NCBI RefSeq assembly: GCF_900143695.1
Contig: NZ_FRFE01000019.1
Coordinates: forward strand, 43,892 to 107,891
Origin: Desulfopila aestuarii DSM 18488
GTDB taxonomy: Bacteria > Desulfobacterota > Desulfobulbia > Desulfobulbales > Desulfocapsaceae
Reading direction: 5' to 3'
DNA: 64,000 nt
The notes under the pieces were generated by a model that saw only the letters and a program-made list of their open reading frames with translations, had not been told where the DNA came from and searched no databases. The position numbers and the translations under genes were made by a program. Numbering within the stretch: position 1 is the stretch's first letter; the number at the start of each line of letters is the position of its first letter. Shown one piece after another: positions 9,512 through 17,727 of this stretch.

Positions 9512-10428
9512 GTGTACGATCGTGTAACAAAAACTCGCTCTTTATATTCCAGGCACAACCGATCGGCAGCACCCTGTACAGCTACCATATCTGACCTGTC
9601 ATCTGGAAAAACACCGAACACTGTCGGTCCACTCCCGGACATCATAGCCTTGTACGCACCGAGATCAAGCAATTTTTTCTTCATCTGCTCGATTTCTGAA
9701 AACGTACCGCTGGTAACCTGTTCCAGATCATTGCACATGTCGTTAAGCGACAGCGCTTTGACATCGTGAATTCGGGAAGGAGACATTCTAGATTCTTCAG
9801 AATCACTTGTCAACGCAAAAGTTTCAAAAACCCACTTGGTAGAAACAGAAAAACCGGGATTCACCAAAATAATGGAGCAATTGGTAAGCGGCTCCACAGG
9901 AACCATCACTTCACCAATGCCGGTAGCGAGCACTGCACTGTGTTCCACGGCGAAAAACGGCACATCGGCTCCTAACGGAGTTGCCATTTTCACCAACGCC
10001 TGATCAGTGAACTCGTGGTCAAACAATCTATTCAGCCCCCGCAGCACCGTTCCTGCATCACTACTGCCACCACCAAGGCCTGCACCGGAAGGAACCTTTT
10101 TCTGCAGATGAATCTCGACACCTTTACCTGTACTTTTTTGGCTAGCCTTCAAAAAGGCCTGCGCGGCCCGCCAGGCGAGATTTCCTGCCCCACCGGGAAT
10201 ATCAGGATCGTCGCAATGCAGGACAATCTCTGGTTGCGGCAGGATTCTGAGGCTGATTTCATCGGCAAGATCCAGTTTCTGCATCCAGGTTTCCAGCTCG
10301 TGGTAGCCATCCCCCCTTCTGCCAAGCACCCTGAGCAGGAGATTTACCTTACACGGTGCCAGCAGCTTTACCACCTGCTCTGGAGGGTTGACACCTTTAT
10401 CGGCACTCTTCCGCACGCTAGCGACCAT
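9502..10428 (-). CDS. ispE: 4-diphosphocytidyl-2-C-methyl-D-erythritol kinase
   Basis: IspE phosphorylates CDP-methylerythritol in the MEP route to isoprenoids. The GHMP-kinase signature PSGAGLGGGSSDA (ATP loop) is clear, as is the N-terminal LLAPCKVNLLLRVLGRRGDGYHEL and the C-terminal MSGSGPTVFG. At 308 residues it is slightly long. The first 18-20 residues have no obvious family counterpart and there is no good ribosome-binding site at the ATG, so an internal start nearer residue 19 is possible. The stop codon lies inside the tRNA-Gln gene, a 10-nt sense overlap. Confidence 0.94.
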   Translation of the reverse strand: MVASVRKSADKGVNPPEQVVKLLAPCKVNLLLRVLGRRGDGYHELETWMQKLDLADEISLRILPQPEIVLHCDDPDIPGGAGNLAWRAAQAFLKASQKSTGKGVEIHLQKKVPSGAGLGGGSSDAGTVLRGLNRLFDHEFTDQALVKMATPLGADVPFFAVEHSAVLATGIGEVMVPVEPLTNCSIILVNPGFSVSTKWVFETFALTSDSEESRMSPSRIHDVKALSLNDMCNDLEQVTSGTFSEIEQMKKKLLDLGAYKAMMSGSGPTVFGVFPDDRSDMVAVQGAADRLCLEYKERVFVTRSYTGA

Positions 10429-10449
10429 CGATATTTACGAAAAAGCAGT

Positions 10450-10785
10450 TCACTTTCGTGCTTTCACAAACCGCAGCTTGACGTCATAAATGATATTTTT
10501 CAACATTTCCTCTTCGTCCCGCGACAGGTTACCCTTGGTTTTCTGCTGCAGCATCACCAGGGTATCGATCGCATGCCGAGCAAGGTCATGATCGACATTG
10601 GTCTGTCCGGTCCGTGGATCCCTGATCTCACCCAGATGATAGAGGGCCGAAGTATTCAGCGACATGACAAAAGTCGAAAAAGTCACCTCGGGCATCACAC
10701 ATCTCCCCTCTTTATCAGGCACCTTGCCCTCGCCGCAAATACAATCTTCGGCAGCGTCGGTTTTTGCTGTTGTATCTTCTACCAT
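10450..10785 (-). CDS. DUF1844 family protein
   Basis: A 111-residue protein. The core MPEVTFSTFVMSLNTSALYHLGEI, followed by a DTLVMLQQKTKGNLSRDEE helix-turn-helix-like segment, matches the DUF1844 family common in delta-proteobacteria. The N-terminal extension carries a Cys cluster (CICGEGKVPDKEGRC) that could bind metal; this is inference. AAGGAATAG precedes the ATG. It ends 21 nt before ispE and follows serA, so it is likely part of a serA-DUF1844-ispE-tRNA-prs run. Function is unknown. Confidence 0.8.
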   Translation of the reverse strand: MVEDTTAKTDAAEDCICGEGKVPDKEGRCVMPEVTFSTFVMSLNTSALYHLGEIRDPRTGQTNVDHDLARHAIDTLVMLQQKTKGNLSRDEEEMLKNIIYDVKLRFVKARK

Positions 10786-10913
10786 ATCTATTCCTTTTTG
10801 CTGTTTTCTCTTCCCTCTTCAGCCCTGTGAGCTGGTCGGAAAAAAGTACACGAACCCAAGGCCATCATTTCGGCCCTGGAGTATCTATTATAAACTTACT
10901 GATCCCACGTTGT

Positions 10914-12506
10914 TTAGTATCCGTTCAAATCGAGCCCCTGTGCTGCATCGATATTCTTCAGAGCCTGGACTTTTGCCAGAAGATCCCGGGAAATCAGCTG
11001 ATCGGTGCTTAAAAGAATGATATTCTGATTGCTCGCCTCTTCCCGACCAACCGTCATCCTCGAGATATTCACCCCGGCCTTACCGAGTGTCGTTCCCAAA
11101 TCGCCTATAACGCCAGGCACATCTTTATTAAAGACCAGGAGCATCGGTCCGCTCGGCAATGCCTCAAGCCGAAACATGTTCAGGCGCACCAGCCTTGGTT
11201 CGTTTCTACCGAACACCGTGCCAACCAGTACATTTTCCCCCTCACTCGCCTTCACTTTGATGGAGAGGGTGTTGGTGAAATCACCGGCCTGGTCCGATCG
11301 CGATTCGATTACCCGAATGCCACGGTCTTTGGCAATAATTGGCGCATTCACGTAATTGACCGCATCCTGCAAAATCGGGGTAAACAAACCTTTTAAGAAC
11401 GCCACAGTAATTGGACTGGTGTTCATATCCGCCAACTCCCCGCTGTACTCGATATTGACCTCCTCGATACCACCGCGGGAAATCTGCATGTGCATCGAAC
11501 CGAGCATTTCGCCAAGGGTGATATATGGTCCTACCTGGGCCAAGACATCACTACTCACCGAGGGAACATTCACCGCATTGGTCACCGAACCATTCAGAAG
11601 AAAATCACTGATCTGACGGCCAATAATCAGTGCCACATTATCCTGGGCCTCGCTTGTGGATGCGCCCAGATGCGGAGTGCAGACAAAATTATCGAGCTGC
11701 AGTAACGGACAATTCTCAGGGGTAGTGGGCTCCACAGCAAAGACATCCAGCGCTGCTCCGCCAATAACCTTTTCTTTTAAAGCCACATAGAGTGCCTCTT
11801 CATCACAGACACCGCCCCTTGCACAATCAATAAACATGGCATCCGGTTTCATGTTCGAAAAGAACTCGGTGGATACCAGGTTGGCCGTCTCCTTGGTTTT
11901 CGGGACATGTACAGTTATATAGTCTGAGCGCTTTGCCAACTCTTCCAAGCCCACCAGTTCGACCCCGATCTTCTCAGCCATCTCTTTAGGCATGTGCGGA
12001 TCGTAGGCGATCGTCTTCATCTTCAAGCCCTGGGCCCGGCTGGCGGCAATGGAACCTATGCGTCCTATACCAATAATGCCAAGGGTCTTACCTGTCACCT
12101 CCCGGCCCATGAATTTTTTCTTCTCCCATTTGCCGGCCTTCATAGAGGCAGTGGCCTGAGGGATATTGCGGGACAGAGCAAGCATCATGGAAATTGCATG
12201 TTCAGCGGTAGTGACAGCGTTACCGTCCGGGGCATTCATAACTACAACCCCCTTCTCACTGGCAGCATGGATATCGACATTGTCGAGCCCAATACCTGCC
12301 CGGCCAACGACCTTCAATTTCCCAGCAGCCTCCAGCAGATCGGCCGTAACCTTCGTGGCACTACGGATCACCAGACCATCATAAGAGCCTATAATCTTTT
12401 TCAACTCATCCGGGGCAAGACCGGTGTTCACGTCAACTTTTAATCCTGCATCTTCAAGAACCTTCACACCAACCGGGGATAAATTATCGCTGACCAGTAC
12501 TTTCAT
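10914..12506 (-). CDS. serA: D-3-phosphoglycerate dehydrogenase
   Basis: SerA oxidises 3-phosphoglycerate to 3-phosphohydroxypyruvate, the first step of serine synthesis. Start MKVLVSDNLSPVGVKV (ATG 12504-12506) has AAAGGAG upstream; the longer frame is unsupported. The 530-residue long form contains a substrate domain, an NAD-binding Rossmann domain (LGIIGIGRIGS), the catalytic His in CTPHLGAST, an intervening ASB domain, and a C-terminal ACT domain (about 455-530, VPGVIGDLGTTLGKAGVNI) that usually senses serine. It is transcribed divergently from gltX. Confidence 0.96.
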   Translation of the reverse strand: MKVLVSDNLSPVGVKVLEDAGLKVDVNTGLAPDELKKIIGSYDGLVIRSATKVTADLLEAAGKLKVVGRAGIGLDNVDIHAASEKGVVVMNAPDGNAVTTAEHAISMMLALSRNIPQATASMKAGKWEKKKFMGREVTGKTLGIIGIGRIGSIAASRAQGLKMKTIAYDPHMPKEMAEKIGVELVGLEELAKRSDYITVHVPKTKETANLVSTEFFSNMKPDAMFIDCARGGVCDEEALYVALKEKVIGGAALDVFAVEPTTPENCPLLQLDNFVCTPHLGASTSEAQDNVALIIGRQISDFLLNGSVTNAVNVPSVSSDVLAQVGPYITLGEMLGSMHMQISRGGIEEVNIEYSGELADMNTSPITVAFLKGLFTPILQDAVNYVNAPIIAKDRGIRVIESRSDQAGDFTNTLSIKVKASEGENVLVGTVFGRNEPRLVRLNMFRLEALPSGPMLLVFNKDVPGVIGDLGTTLGKAGVNISRMTVGREEASNQNIILLSTDQLISRDLLAKVQALKNIDAAQGLDLNGY

Positions 12507-13201
12507 TTCCGCTCCTTTCTCGCTATGGATCTCAAACCGCCATATATCTGGCGCCGGTCCATGATTCTCATCGTGAAAAGCAGCACGGCCCATCTCCAAC
12601 TGCCGTCACCGCCGGAAGAACTGACTTGCTGGGTTGTCGGTTTTGTAACGCGGCGAAAGGCTCGCGATTCCGCTTGGCAACATTTACGCATGTAATATCG
12701 CCTCTGAATGTCTCGACGCCTCTCTCGTTGAAAAAAATCTCTTACTGAGTAAATCCGAAAATATACTGGGTTCAGTGACAGAGAACAATAGAAAACGGTC
12801 TGGCATCCAGCTCACCCTTCATGAAGACAAAACAGGTTGTTTATCGGCCAGCAATTCATGACATAGATATTGAAGATTGGTTCTATTCTGGCTATATAGC
12901 ATGCACACCGTCCCGGCAAAGAACGCCTTTGCCCCCAAAACCGGTCAGCGACAGCGAAAAGATCGACCACTCCCCGGCAAACCTCCCTGATTTTTCTTTC
13001 TGCCAGTGGAAAAGCAGTGCGACTACGCCAAAGAGTGCTTATATCTTTCAAGCAATATTGACAATTTTATCCACAAACGGCAGTGTTAACGCTCTATTGA
13101 GCCAGCGCTGAATCTGTGTCTTTTATCAGGCACCCACTATCGTTTGTGGTTTTTCTATACACACATCTGCTAATTTTTTGCACAAACTAGGAGCTCTCTC
13201 C
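12507..13201. other. Divergent serA-gltX intergenic region, no gene recognised
   Basis: About 695 bp between divergent genes. Small frames on both strands have no ribosome-binding sites or recognisable products. A TTGACA at about 13055-13060 could be a -35 for gltX, but no good -10 follows it. The length leaves room for regulators or a small RNA, which cannot be recognised by eye. Confidence 0.4.
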
Positions 13202-14689
13202 ATGACCGAGACACGACTGCGTTTTCCACCGAGCCCAACCGGCTACCTTCACATAGGCGGGGCCCGCACCGCCCTTTACAACTGGCTCTATGCCAAAAAG
13301 ACCGGTGGCAAGCTGGTTTTACGAATCGAAGATACCGATGTTGAGCGGTCCACCCAGGAGTCTATCCAGGGTATCCTTGACGGCCTTGAGTGGCTGGGCA
13401 TCAACTTTGATGAAGGCCCATTTTTCCAGACCGATTTCAGCGACGATCACTGCGCCGCCGCAGACAAACTACTGGCAGAGGGCAAGGCATATAAGTGCTT
13501 CTGCACCAAAGAAGATCTCGACGCCAAACGCGAGGCAGCTCTCGCTGCCAAACAGAATCTTGGTTACGACCGGACCTGCCTGAAATTGAGTGAAGCGGAA
13601 CGGGCTGAAAAAGAAGCGGCCGGGGTCCCTTACGTTATACGGTTCAAAGTACCTGATGGGGAAAGGGTCATCAGCTACGATGACCGGATTCTTGGCCGCA
13701 TTGACTGCAATATTAAAGAGGTGGACGACTTTGTCATCGTTCGCTCCAATGGAAAGCCGCTGTATTTGCTCTGCAACGTAGTGGATGATATCCGCGACCG
13801 GATTACCCACATCATCCGCGGCCAGGATCACATGACCAACACCATTCGCCAGGTGTTGCTCTACGAAGCCCTTGGAGCCCCGATTCCCGTTTTTGCCCAT
13901 ATGCCACTCACGCTGGACACCAAGAAAGCAAAAATATCGAAACGCAGCCATGGCGAGGTCGTTACGGTCCAATTCTACAAGGAGCACGGATTTCTGCCAT
14001 GGGCTCTCAGCAACTTTCTGGTTCTGCTAGGCTGGTCTCCCGGCAATGATCAGGAGATCTTTTCACGAGAAGAACTTATCGAAGCCTTCACCCTGGAGCG
14101 CATCAATAAATCAAGCTCGATTTTCAACTTTACGAAGGGTGATGAAAAGTTTTTCACCGACCCAAAAGCCATCGCCATCAACGAGCATTACCTGCGCACC
14201 ATGGATATTGTTGAGCTTGGTGAACTGGTGAAGGTTGAGCTGCAGCAAGATGGCCTCTGGGATGACGCCTATGAAGGAGAACGTCAAAAGTGGTATCACC
14301 ATACCCTGAGCCTCATCCGGGACCGGTTCCATACTCTGAAGGATTTTACCACTCTTGGCCGTGCCTATTTCGCCGATGATTTTGCAGTGGAAGAAAAGCC
14401 CCTGAATAAAAATGTATTGAAGCATGAAGGATTGAAAGAGTGGTTCCCGATGTTAGCGGACCGTTATGCTGCACTTACCGATTTCTCGCTTGAGGAAACT
14501 GAGCGCGTTGCCCGAGAACTTGCTGAAGAACTCGACATCAAACCGGGTATTCTCATCAACGGAATGCGAACGGTCGTCACCGGTCAGTTGGCCGGCCCCT
14601 CGATGTTCGATATCCTGGTGACCATTGGCCGGGATAAAGTTGTCGAGCGGCTTCGTGATATCGACAAATTCTTTCCGGCGGCAGCATAA
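13202..14689 (+). CDS. gltX: Glutamyl-tRNA synthetase
   Basis: Class I aminoacyl-tRNA synthetase that charges tRNA-Glu. The ATG at 13202 (MTETRLRFPPSPTGYLHIGG) is chosen because TAGGAGCTC lies just upstream; the protein is then 495 residues. The HIGH motif is LHIGG near 20-24 and the KMSKS-equivalent is KISKR within KKAKISKRSHGE. A C-terminal anticodon-binding helical domain follows. It is 39 bp upstream of glnS on the same strand, so the paralogous GluRS and GlnRS genes form a pair. Confidence 0.96.
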   Translation: MTETRLRFPPSPTGYLHIGGARTALYNWLYAKKTGGKLVLRIEDTDVERSTQESIQGILDGLEWLGINFDEGPFFQTDFSDDHCAAADKLLAEGKAYKCFCTKEDLDAKREAALAAKQNLGYDRTCLKLSEAERAEKEAAGVPYVIRFKVPDGERVISYDDRILGRIDCNIKEVDDFVIVRSNGKPLYLLCNVVDDIRDRITHIIRGQDHMTNTIRQVLLYEALGAPIPVFAHMPLTLDTKKAKISKRSHGEVVTVQFYKEHGFLPWALSNFLVLLGWSPGNDQEIFSREELIEAFTLERINKSSSIFNFTKGDEKFFTDPKAIAINEHYLRTMDIVELGELVKVELQQDGLWDDAYEGERQKWYHHTLSLIRDRFHTLKDFTTLGRAYFADDFAVEEKPLNKNVLKHEGLKEWFPMLADRYAALTDFSLEETERVARELAEELDIKPGILINGMRTVVTGQLAGPSMFDILVTIGRDKVVERLRDIDKFFPAAA

Positions 14690-14728
14690 ACCATCTTCAT
14701 CAGAACAACCATAGGCACTATATAGATT

Positions 14729-16432
14729 ATGGAACCTCAAGAACATCTCGAAGAAAAGCCCCTCGACTTTATCCGGCAGATTGTGGCTGAAGACCTGCAG
14801 AGCGGTAAACACAAGACCACCATCACCCGCTTCCCGCCCGAGCCGAACGGCTTTCTCCACATCGGTCACGCCAAGTCCATATGTCTCAATTTCGGCATCG
14901 CCGAAGAGAACAAGGCACGTAACGCTCGGTGCCATCTCCGCTTTGACGACACCAACCCTTCAAAAGAAGAGACGGTTTACGTTCAGTCAATCCAGAACGA
15001 CGTCAAATGGCTTGGATATGACTGGGGGGAAAACCTCTTTTTCGCCTCCGATTATTTTGATCAGCTCCATGAGTTTGCCATCCAGCTGATCAAGATGGGC
15101 AAGGCCTACGTCTGCGACCTCTCTGCCGACGAGATCCGTAATTATCGTGGTACCCTGACCGAGCCCGGCAAAGAGAGTCCCTATCGCAACCGGAGCATCG
15201 AGGAGAACCTCGATCTCTTTCTCCGAATGACCAACGGTGAGTTCGCCGACGGATCCCGGGTCTTGCGGGCCAAGATCGACATGGCTTCGCCAAACCTCAA
15301 CATGCGCGATCCGGTCATCTACCGGATCATGAAAACCGATCATCACCGCACCGGCGACAAGTGGTGCATCTATCCGATGTATGATTACACGCACTGCCTC
15401 TCGGATATGCTCGAAGGCATCACTCACTCGCTCTGCACCCTGGAGTTCGAAGACCACCGGCCGCTTTACGACTGGGTACTCGATGAACTCGAAACGCCCT
15501 GCCATCCGCGCCAGATTGAATTTGCCCGCCTCAACCTCACGTATACAGTGATGAGCAAACGGAAACTTCTGCAGCTGGTCAACGAAAAATACGTCGACGG
15601 CTGGGACGACCCACGCATGCTCACGATTTCCGGACTCAGGCGTCGAGGCTACACACCTGAGTCGATCCGCGATTTCTGTCAAACTATCGGGATGGGGAAA
15701 AAATCGAGCTGGATCGATATGGGTGTTCTGGAAAAAGCGATTCGTGACGACTTGGATCCCAAAGCGCCCCGCATGATGTGCGTGCTCAATCCGGTGAAGC
15801 TCATTATCGACAACTATCCTGAGGGTACTATTGAGATGATGGAGGCCCAGAACCATCCGAAAAACCCGGAAATGGGGTCCAGGCAACTGCCTTTTGGGAG
15901 AGAACTCTATATAGAACGGGATGACTTTATGGAGGATCCGCCCAAAAAATTCCATCGGCTCGGACCCGGTCGTGAGGTTCGTCTACGCTACGGCTATCTC
16001 GTCACCTGCGTTTCATATGACAAAGATGAAACAACCGGTGAAATCACTACTATTCACTGCACCTACGATCCGGCAACCAAAGGCGGCTCCGCCCCTGATG
16101 GACGGAAAGTCAAAGGTACTATCCACTGGGTGTCAGCTGAAAAGGGCATCGACTGCCCGGTTCGCCTCTACGATCGGCTCTTCACTGCCGAATTTCCAGA
16201 TGCCGAAAAAGGCGTCGACTTCAAAGAATATCTCAACCCACAATCAAAAGTCGTTCTGGAACACGCCAAAGCCGAACCGGCCCTTGCCGAACTGGAGCCA
16301 GGCAAACAGGTCCAGTTTGAACGCACCGGCTATTTCTGCGCAGATTACGTGGAGTCTGAAACCGGCAAGCCGGTATTCAACCGTATCGTTACCCTGAGAG
16401 ACTCCTGGGCAAAGGAGCAGGGAAAAAGCTGA
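14729..16432 (+). CDS. glnS: Glutaminyl-tRNA synthetase
   Basis: Charges tRNA-Gln directly. At 567 residues it resembles E. coli GlnRS (554). It has [15 protein letters not shown] (HIGH, about 36-50), DDTNPSKEE, and the KMSKS-like VMSKRKL, then the two beta-barrel anticodon-binding domains ([25 protein letters not shown]). No clear ribosome-binding site precedes the ATG, so coupling to gltX or another start is possible. Bacterial GlnRS is regarded as acquired from eukaryotes; many delta-proteobacteria instead use GatCAB. Whether gatCAB also exists here cannot be seen. Confidence 0.96.
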   Translation: MEPQEHLEEKPLDFIRQIVAEDLQSGKHKTTITRFPPEPNGFLHIGHAKSICLNFGIAEENKARNARCHLRFDDTNPSKEETVYVQSIQNDVKWLGYDWGENLFFASDYFDQLHEFAIQLIKMGKAYVCDLSADEIRNYRGTLTEPGKESPYRNRSIEENLDLFLRMTNGEFADGSRVLRAKIDMASPNLNMRDPVIYRIMKTDHHRTGDKWCIYPMYDYTHCLSDMLEGITHSLCTLEFEDHRPLYDWVLDELETPCHPRQIEFARLNLTYTVMSKRKLLQLVNEKYVDGWDDPRMLTISGLRRRGYTPESIRDFCQTIGMGKKSSWIDMGVLEKAIRDDLDPKAPRMMCVLNPVKLIIDNYPEGTIEMMEAQNHPKNPEMGSRQLPFGRELYIERDDFMEDPPKKFHRLGPGREVRLRYGYLVTCVSYDKDETTGEITTIHCTYDPATKGGSAPDGRKVKGTIHWVSAEKGIDCPVRLYDRLFTAEFPDAEKGVDFKEYLNPQSKVVLEHAKAEPALAELEPGKQVQFERTGYFCADYVESETGKPVFNRIVTLRDSWAKEQGKS

Positions 16433-16457
16433 TACACTCCCTTCACACATCAACATT

Positions 16458-16501
16458 GCCCGCAGACTAACCCCCTAAGAGGTAAGTCTGCGGGCTTTTT
16501 T
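16458..16501 (+). terminator. Intrinsic terminator after glnS
   Basis: GCCCGCAGACT (16458-16468) pairs perfectly with AGTCTGCGGGC (16485-16495), followed by six T. It lies 25 bp beyond the glnS stop and ends the gltX-glnS unit. Confidence 0.93.
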
Positions 16502-16593
16502 GTCCCGCCCCACCCCTATTCGTTATTCCAAATCTATTTGGTTCCTCGTTTTTATTCAAAACAACCACGCTCGACTGTTGGCCTGCGAGCTTT

Positions 16594-16605
16594 TAGGAAT
16601 TCCTA
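16594..16605. promoter_or_regulatory. Palindrome upstream of the feo operon
   Basis: A perfect 12-bp palindrome TAGGAATTCCTA followed by AT-rich sequence (TTGATATATATG near 16621-16634), about 90 bp before the first feoA. Position suggests an operator. It does not match the Fur consensus well, so the regulator is unknown. Confidence 0.3.
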
Positions 16606-16692
16606 ATTATTTTTAGCTATCTTGATATATATGTTGATCTCCCTTAATGTTTGGTGTATCTAAACACGAACACAAAAAGAGGGGAGGAAATC

Positions 16693-16998
16693 ATGAAAGA
16701 CATGAGTATTACATTTCAGCACGTGACGAGAAAAATCCGTGACTATTTCCGCTCACAATACTCCCCACAGACACTGGTGCCGCTTTCCCGACTATGCAGG
16801 AGCGGCCGATTTACCATCTGCAAAGTGGCTGGAGACAGAAAACTCTGCGCACGCATCGGGGCACTCGGTATTTACCCAGGCGCCCAGGCAGAACTCATCT
16901 GCCCGCACAACGGCAGTCAGTGCATATTGCAATTGCATGGCAGCAGACTTTGCCTTGACCGGACAATTTCGGAAAATATTCTCGTGAGCGAATACTGA
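16693..16998 (+). CDS. feoA: FeoA domain protein (first copy)
   Basis: FeoA is a small SH3-like cytosolic protein needed for Fe(II) uptake by FeoB. The ATG at 16693 is preceded by GGGGAGG and gives 101 residues. The FeoA domain covers roughly 32-101 (TLVPLSRLCRSGRFTICKVAGDRKLCARIGALGIYPG). The leading 30 residues (MKDMSITFQHVTRKIRDYF) are an extra helical extension absent from the second copy. It begins a four-gene unit with the Cys-rich peptide, feoA2 and feoB. Confidence 0.88.
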   Translation: MKDMSITFQHVTRKIRDYFRSQYSPQTLVPLSRLCRSGRFTICKVAGDRKLCARIGALGIYPGAQAELICPHNGSQCILQLHGSRLCLDRTISENILVSEY

Positions 16999-17164
16999 TA
17001 TTCAAACACACAATATTGTATTTTGAACCACATGGATTTTTAGAAAACTTCGAACTTCGCCTGTAGAGTACTTCAACTAACCAGAACCGAATCTGCCTTG
17101 AGCGGATTTTTTTTAGATTATCAAAGTTAGGGTCACATAAAACTATACAAAGGAATTAACAATT

Positions 17165-17338
17165 ATGCTGGAAACACTCTTCATCTGGACAATCATCGGT
17201 GGTTGTGCCTTCTATGTCGGCCGCAAGTTTTATAAGCAATGGCGAAGGGCACTTGACCCGAAAGCTGGAGTATCCTGTGACTGTGGGTGCTCAGGCTGCA
17301 GTACAACATCCTGCGACAGCAGGAAAGAAGCATGTTGA
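17165..17338 (+). CDS. FeoB-associated Cys-rich membrane protein
   Basis: A 57-residue protein, too short for most gene finders. It starts MLETLFIWTIIGGCAFYVGRK, a single membrane helix, followed by a basic stretch and a Cys-rich tail CDCGCSGC...SC...C with seven Cys after the membrane helix. This layout matches the FeoB-associated Cys-rich proteins (FeoC-like position; Fe-S or metal handling suspected). AAAGGAATT lies about 10 nt upstream of the ATG. Such genes usually follow feoB; here it lies between the two feoA genes. Confidence 0.85.
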   Translation: MLETLFIWTIIGGCAFYVGRKFYKQWRRALDPKAGVSCDCGCSGCSTTSCDSRKEAC

Positions 17339-17436
17339 ATCCTGCCCATTACCACCTCAATATTTTCTAATACATTTTCATACAATTACCGCTATATAAA
17401 CAAAGAATTCCAACTCAATCATCCAGGATTAATGCT

Positions 17437-17670
17437 ATGGAAATCATTCCACTACGACAAATGAAAAAGGGACAAAGCGGCTCCATCTTCCAGGTAAAAG
17501 CCACAGGTGAGCTCGGCAGACGCATCAGAGAAATGGGTCTCATCCCCGGCGCCAGAGTAACCATATACGGCAGGGCTCCCCTCAAGGACCCCGTAGCAAT
17601 CCGGGTGCTCAACACCACACTGACCCTCAGGAACAATGAAGCCGAATATATCCAGATAGAAATAGACTGA
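17437..17670 (+). CDS. feoA: FeoA family protein (second copy)
   Basis: A 77-residue minimal FeoA: MEIIPLRQMKKGQSGSIF, then GELGRRIREMGLIPGARVTIYGRAPL. It consists only of the SH3-like fold, in contrast to the longer first copy. It is 57 bp upstream of feoB on the same strand and is the likely direct partner of the FeoB G domain. Some delta-proteobacteria carry tandem feoA genes, so two specialised adaptors are plausible. Confidence 0.93.
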   Translation: MEIIPLRQMKKGQSGSIFQVKATGELGRRIREMGLIPGARVTIYGRAPLKDPVAIRVLNTTLTLRNNEAEYIQIEID

Positions 17671-17727
17671 TTTTTTTATCTTCCGGTAACACCTCACAAT
17701 ATCTCATCTTTCTCGTACAATATTATC

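Noticed and set aside
14987..15955. Long minus-strand open frame of 322 codons
   Set aside because: It lies wholly opposite glnS, whose protein is clear from end to end, and matches no family; it is a codon-bias shadow.
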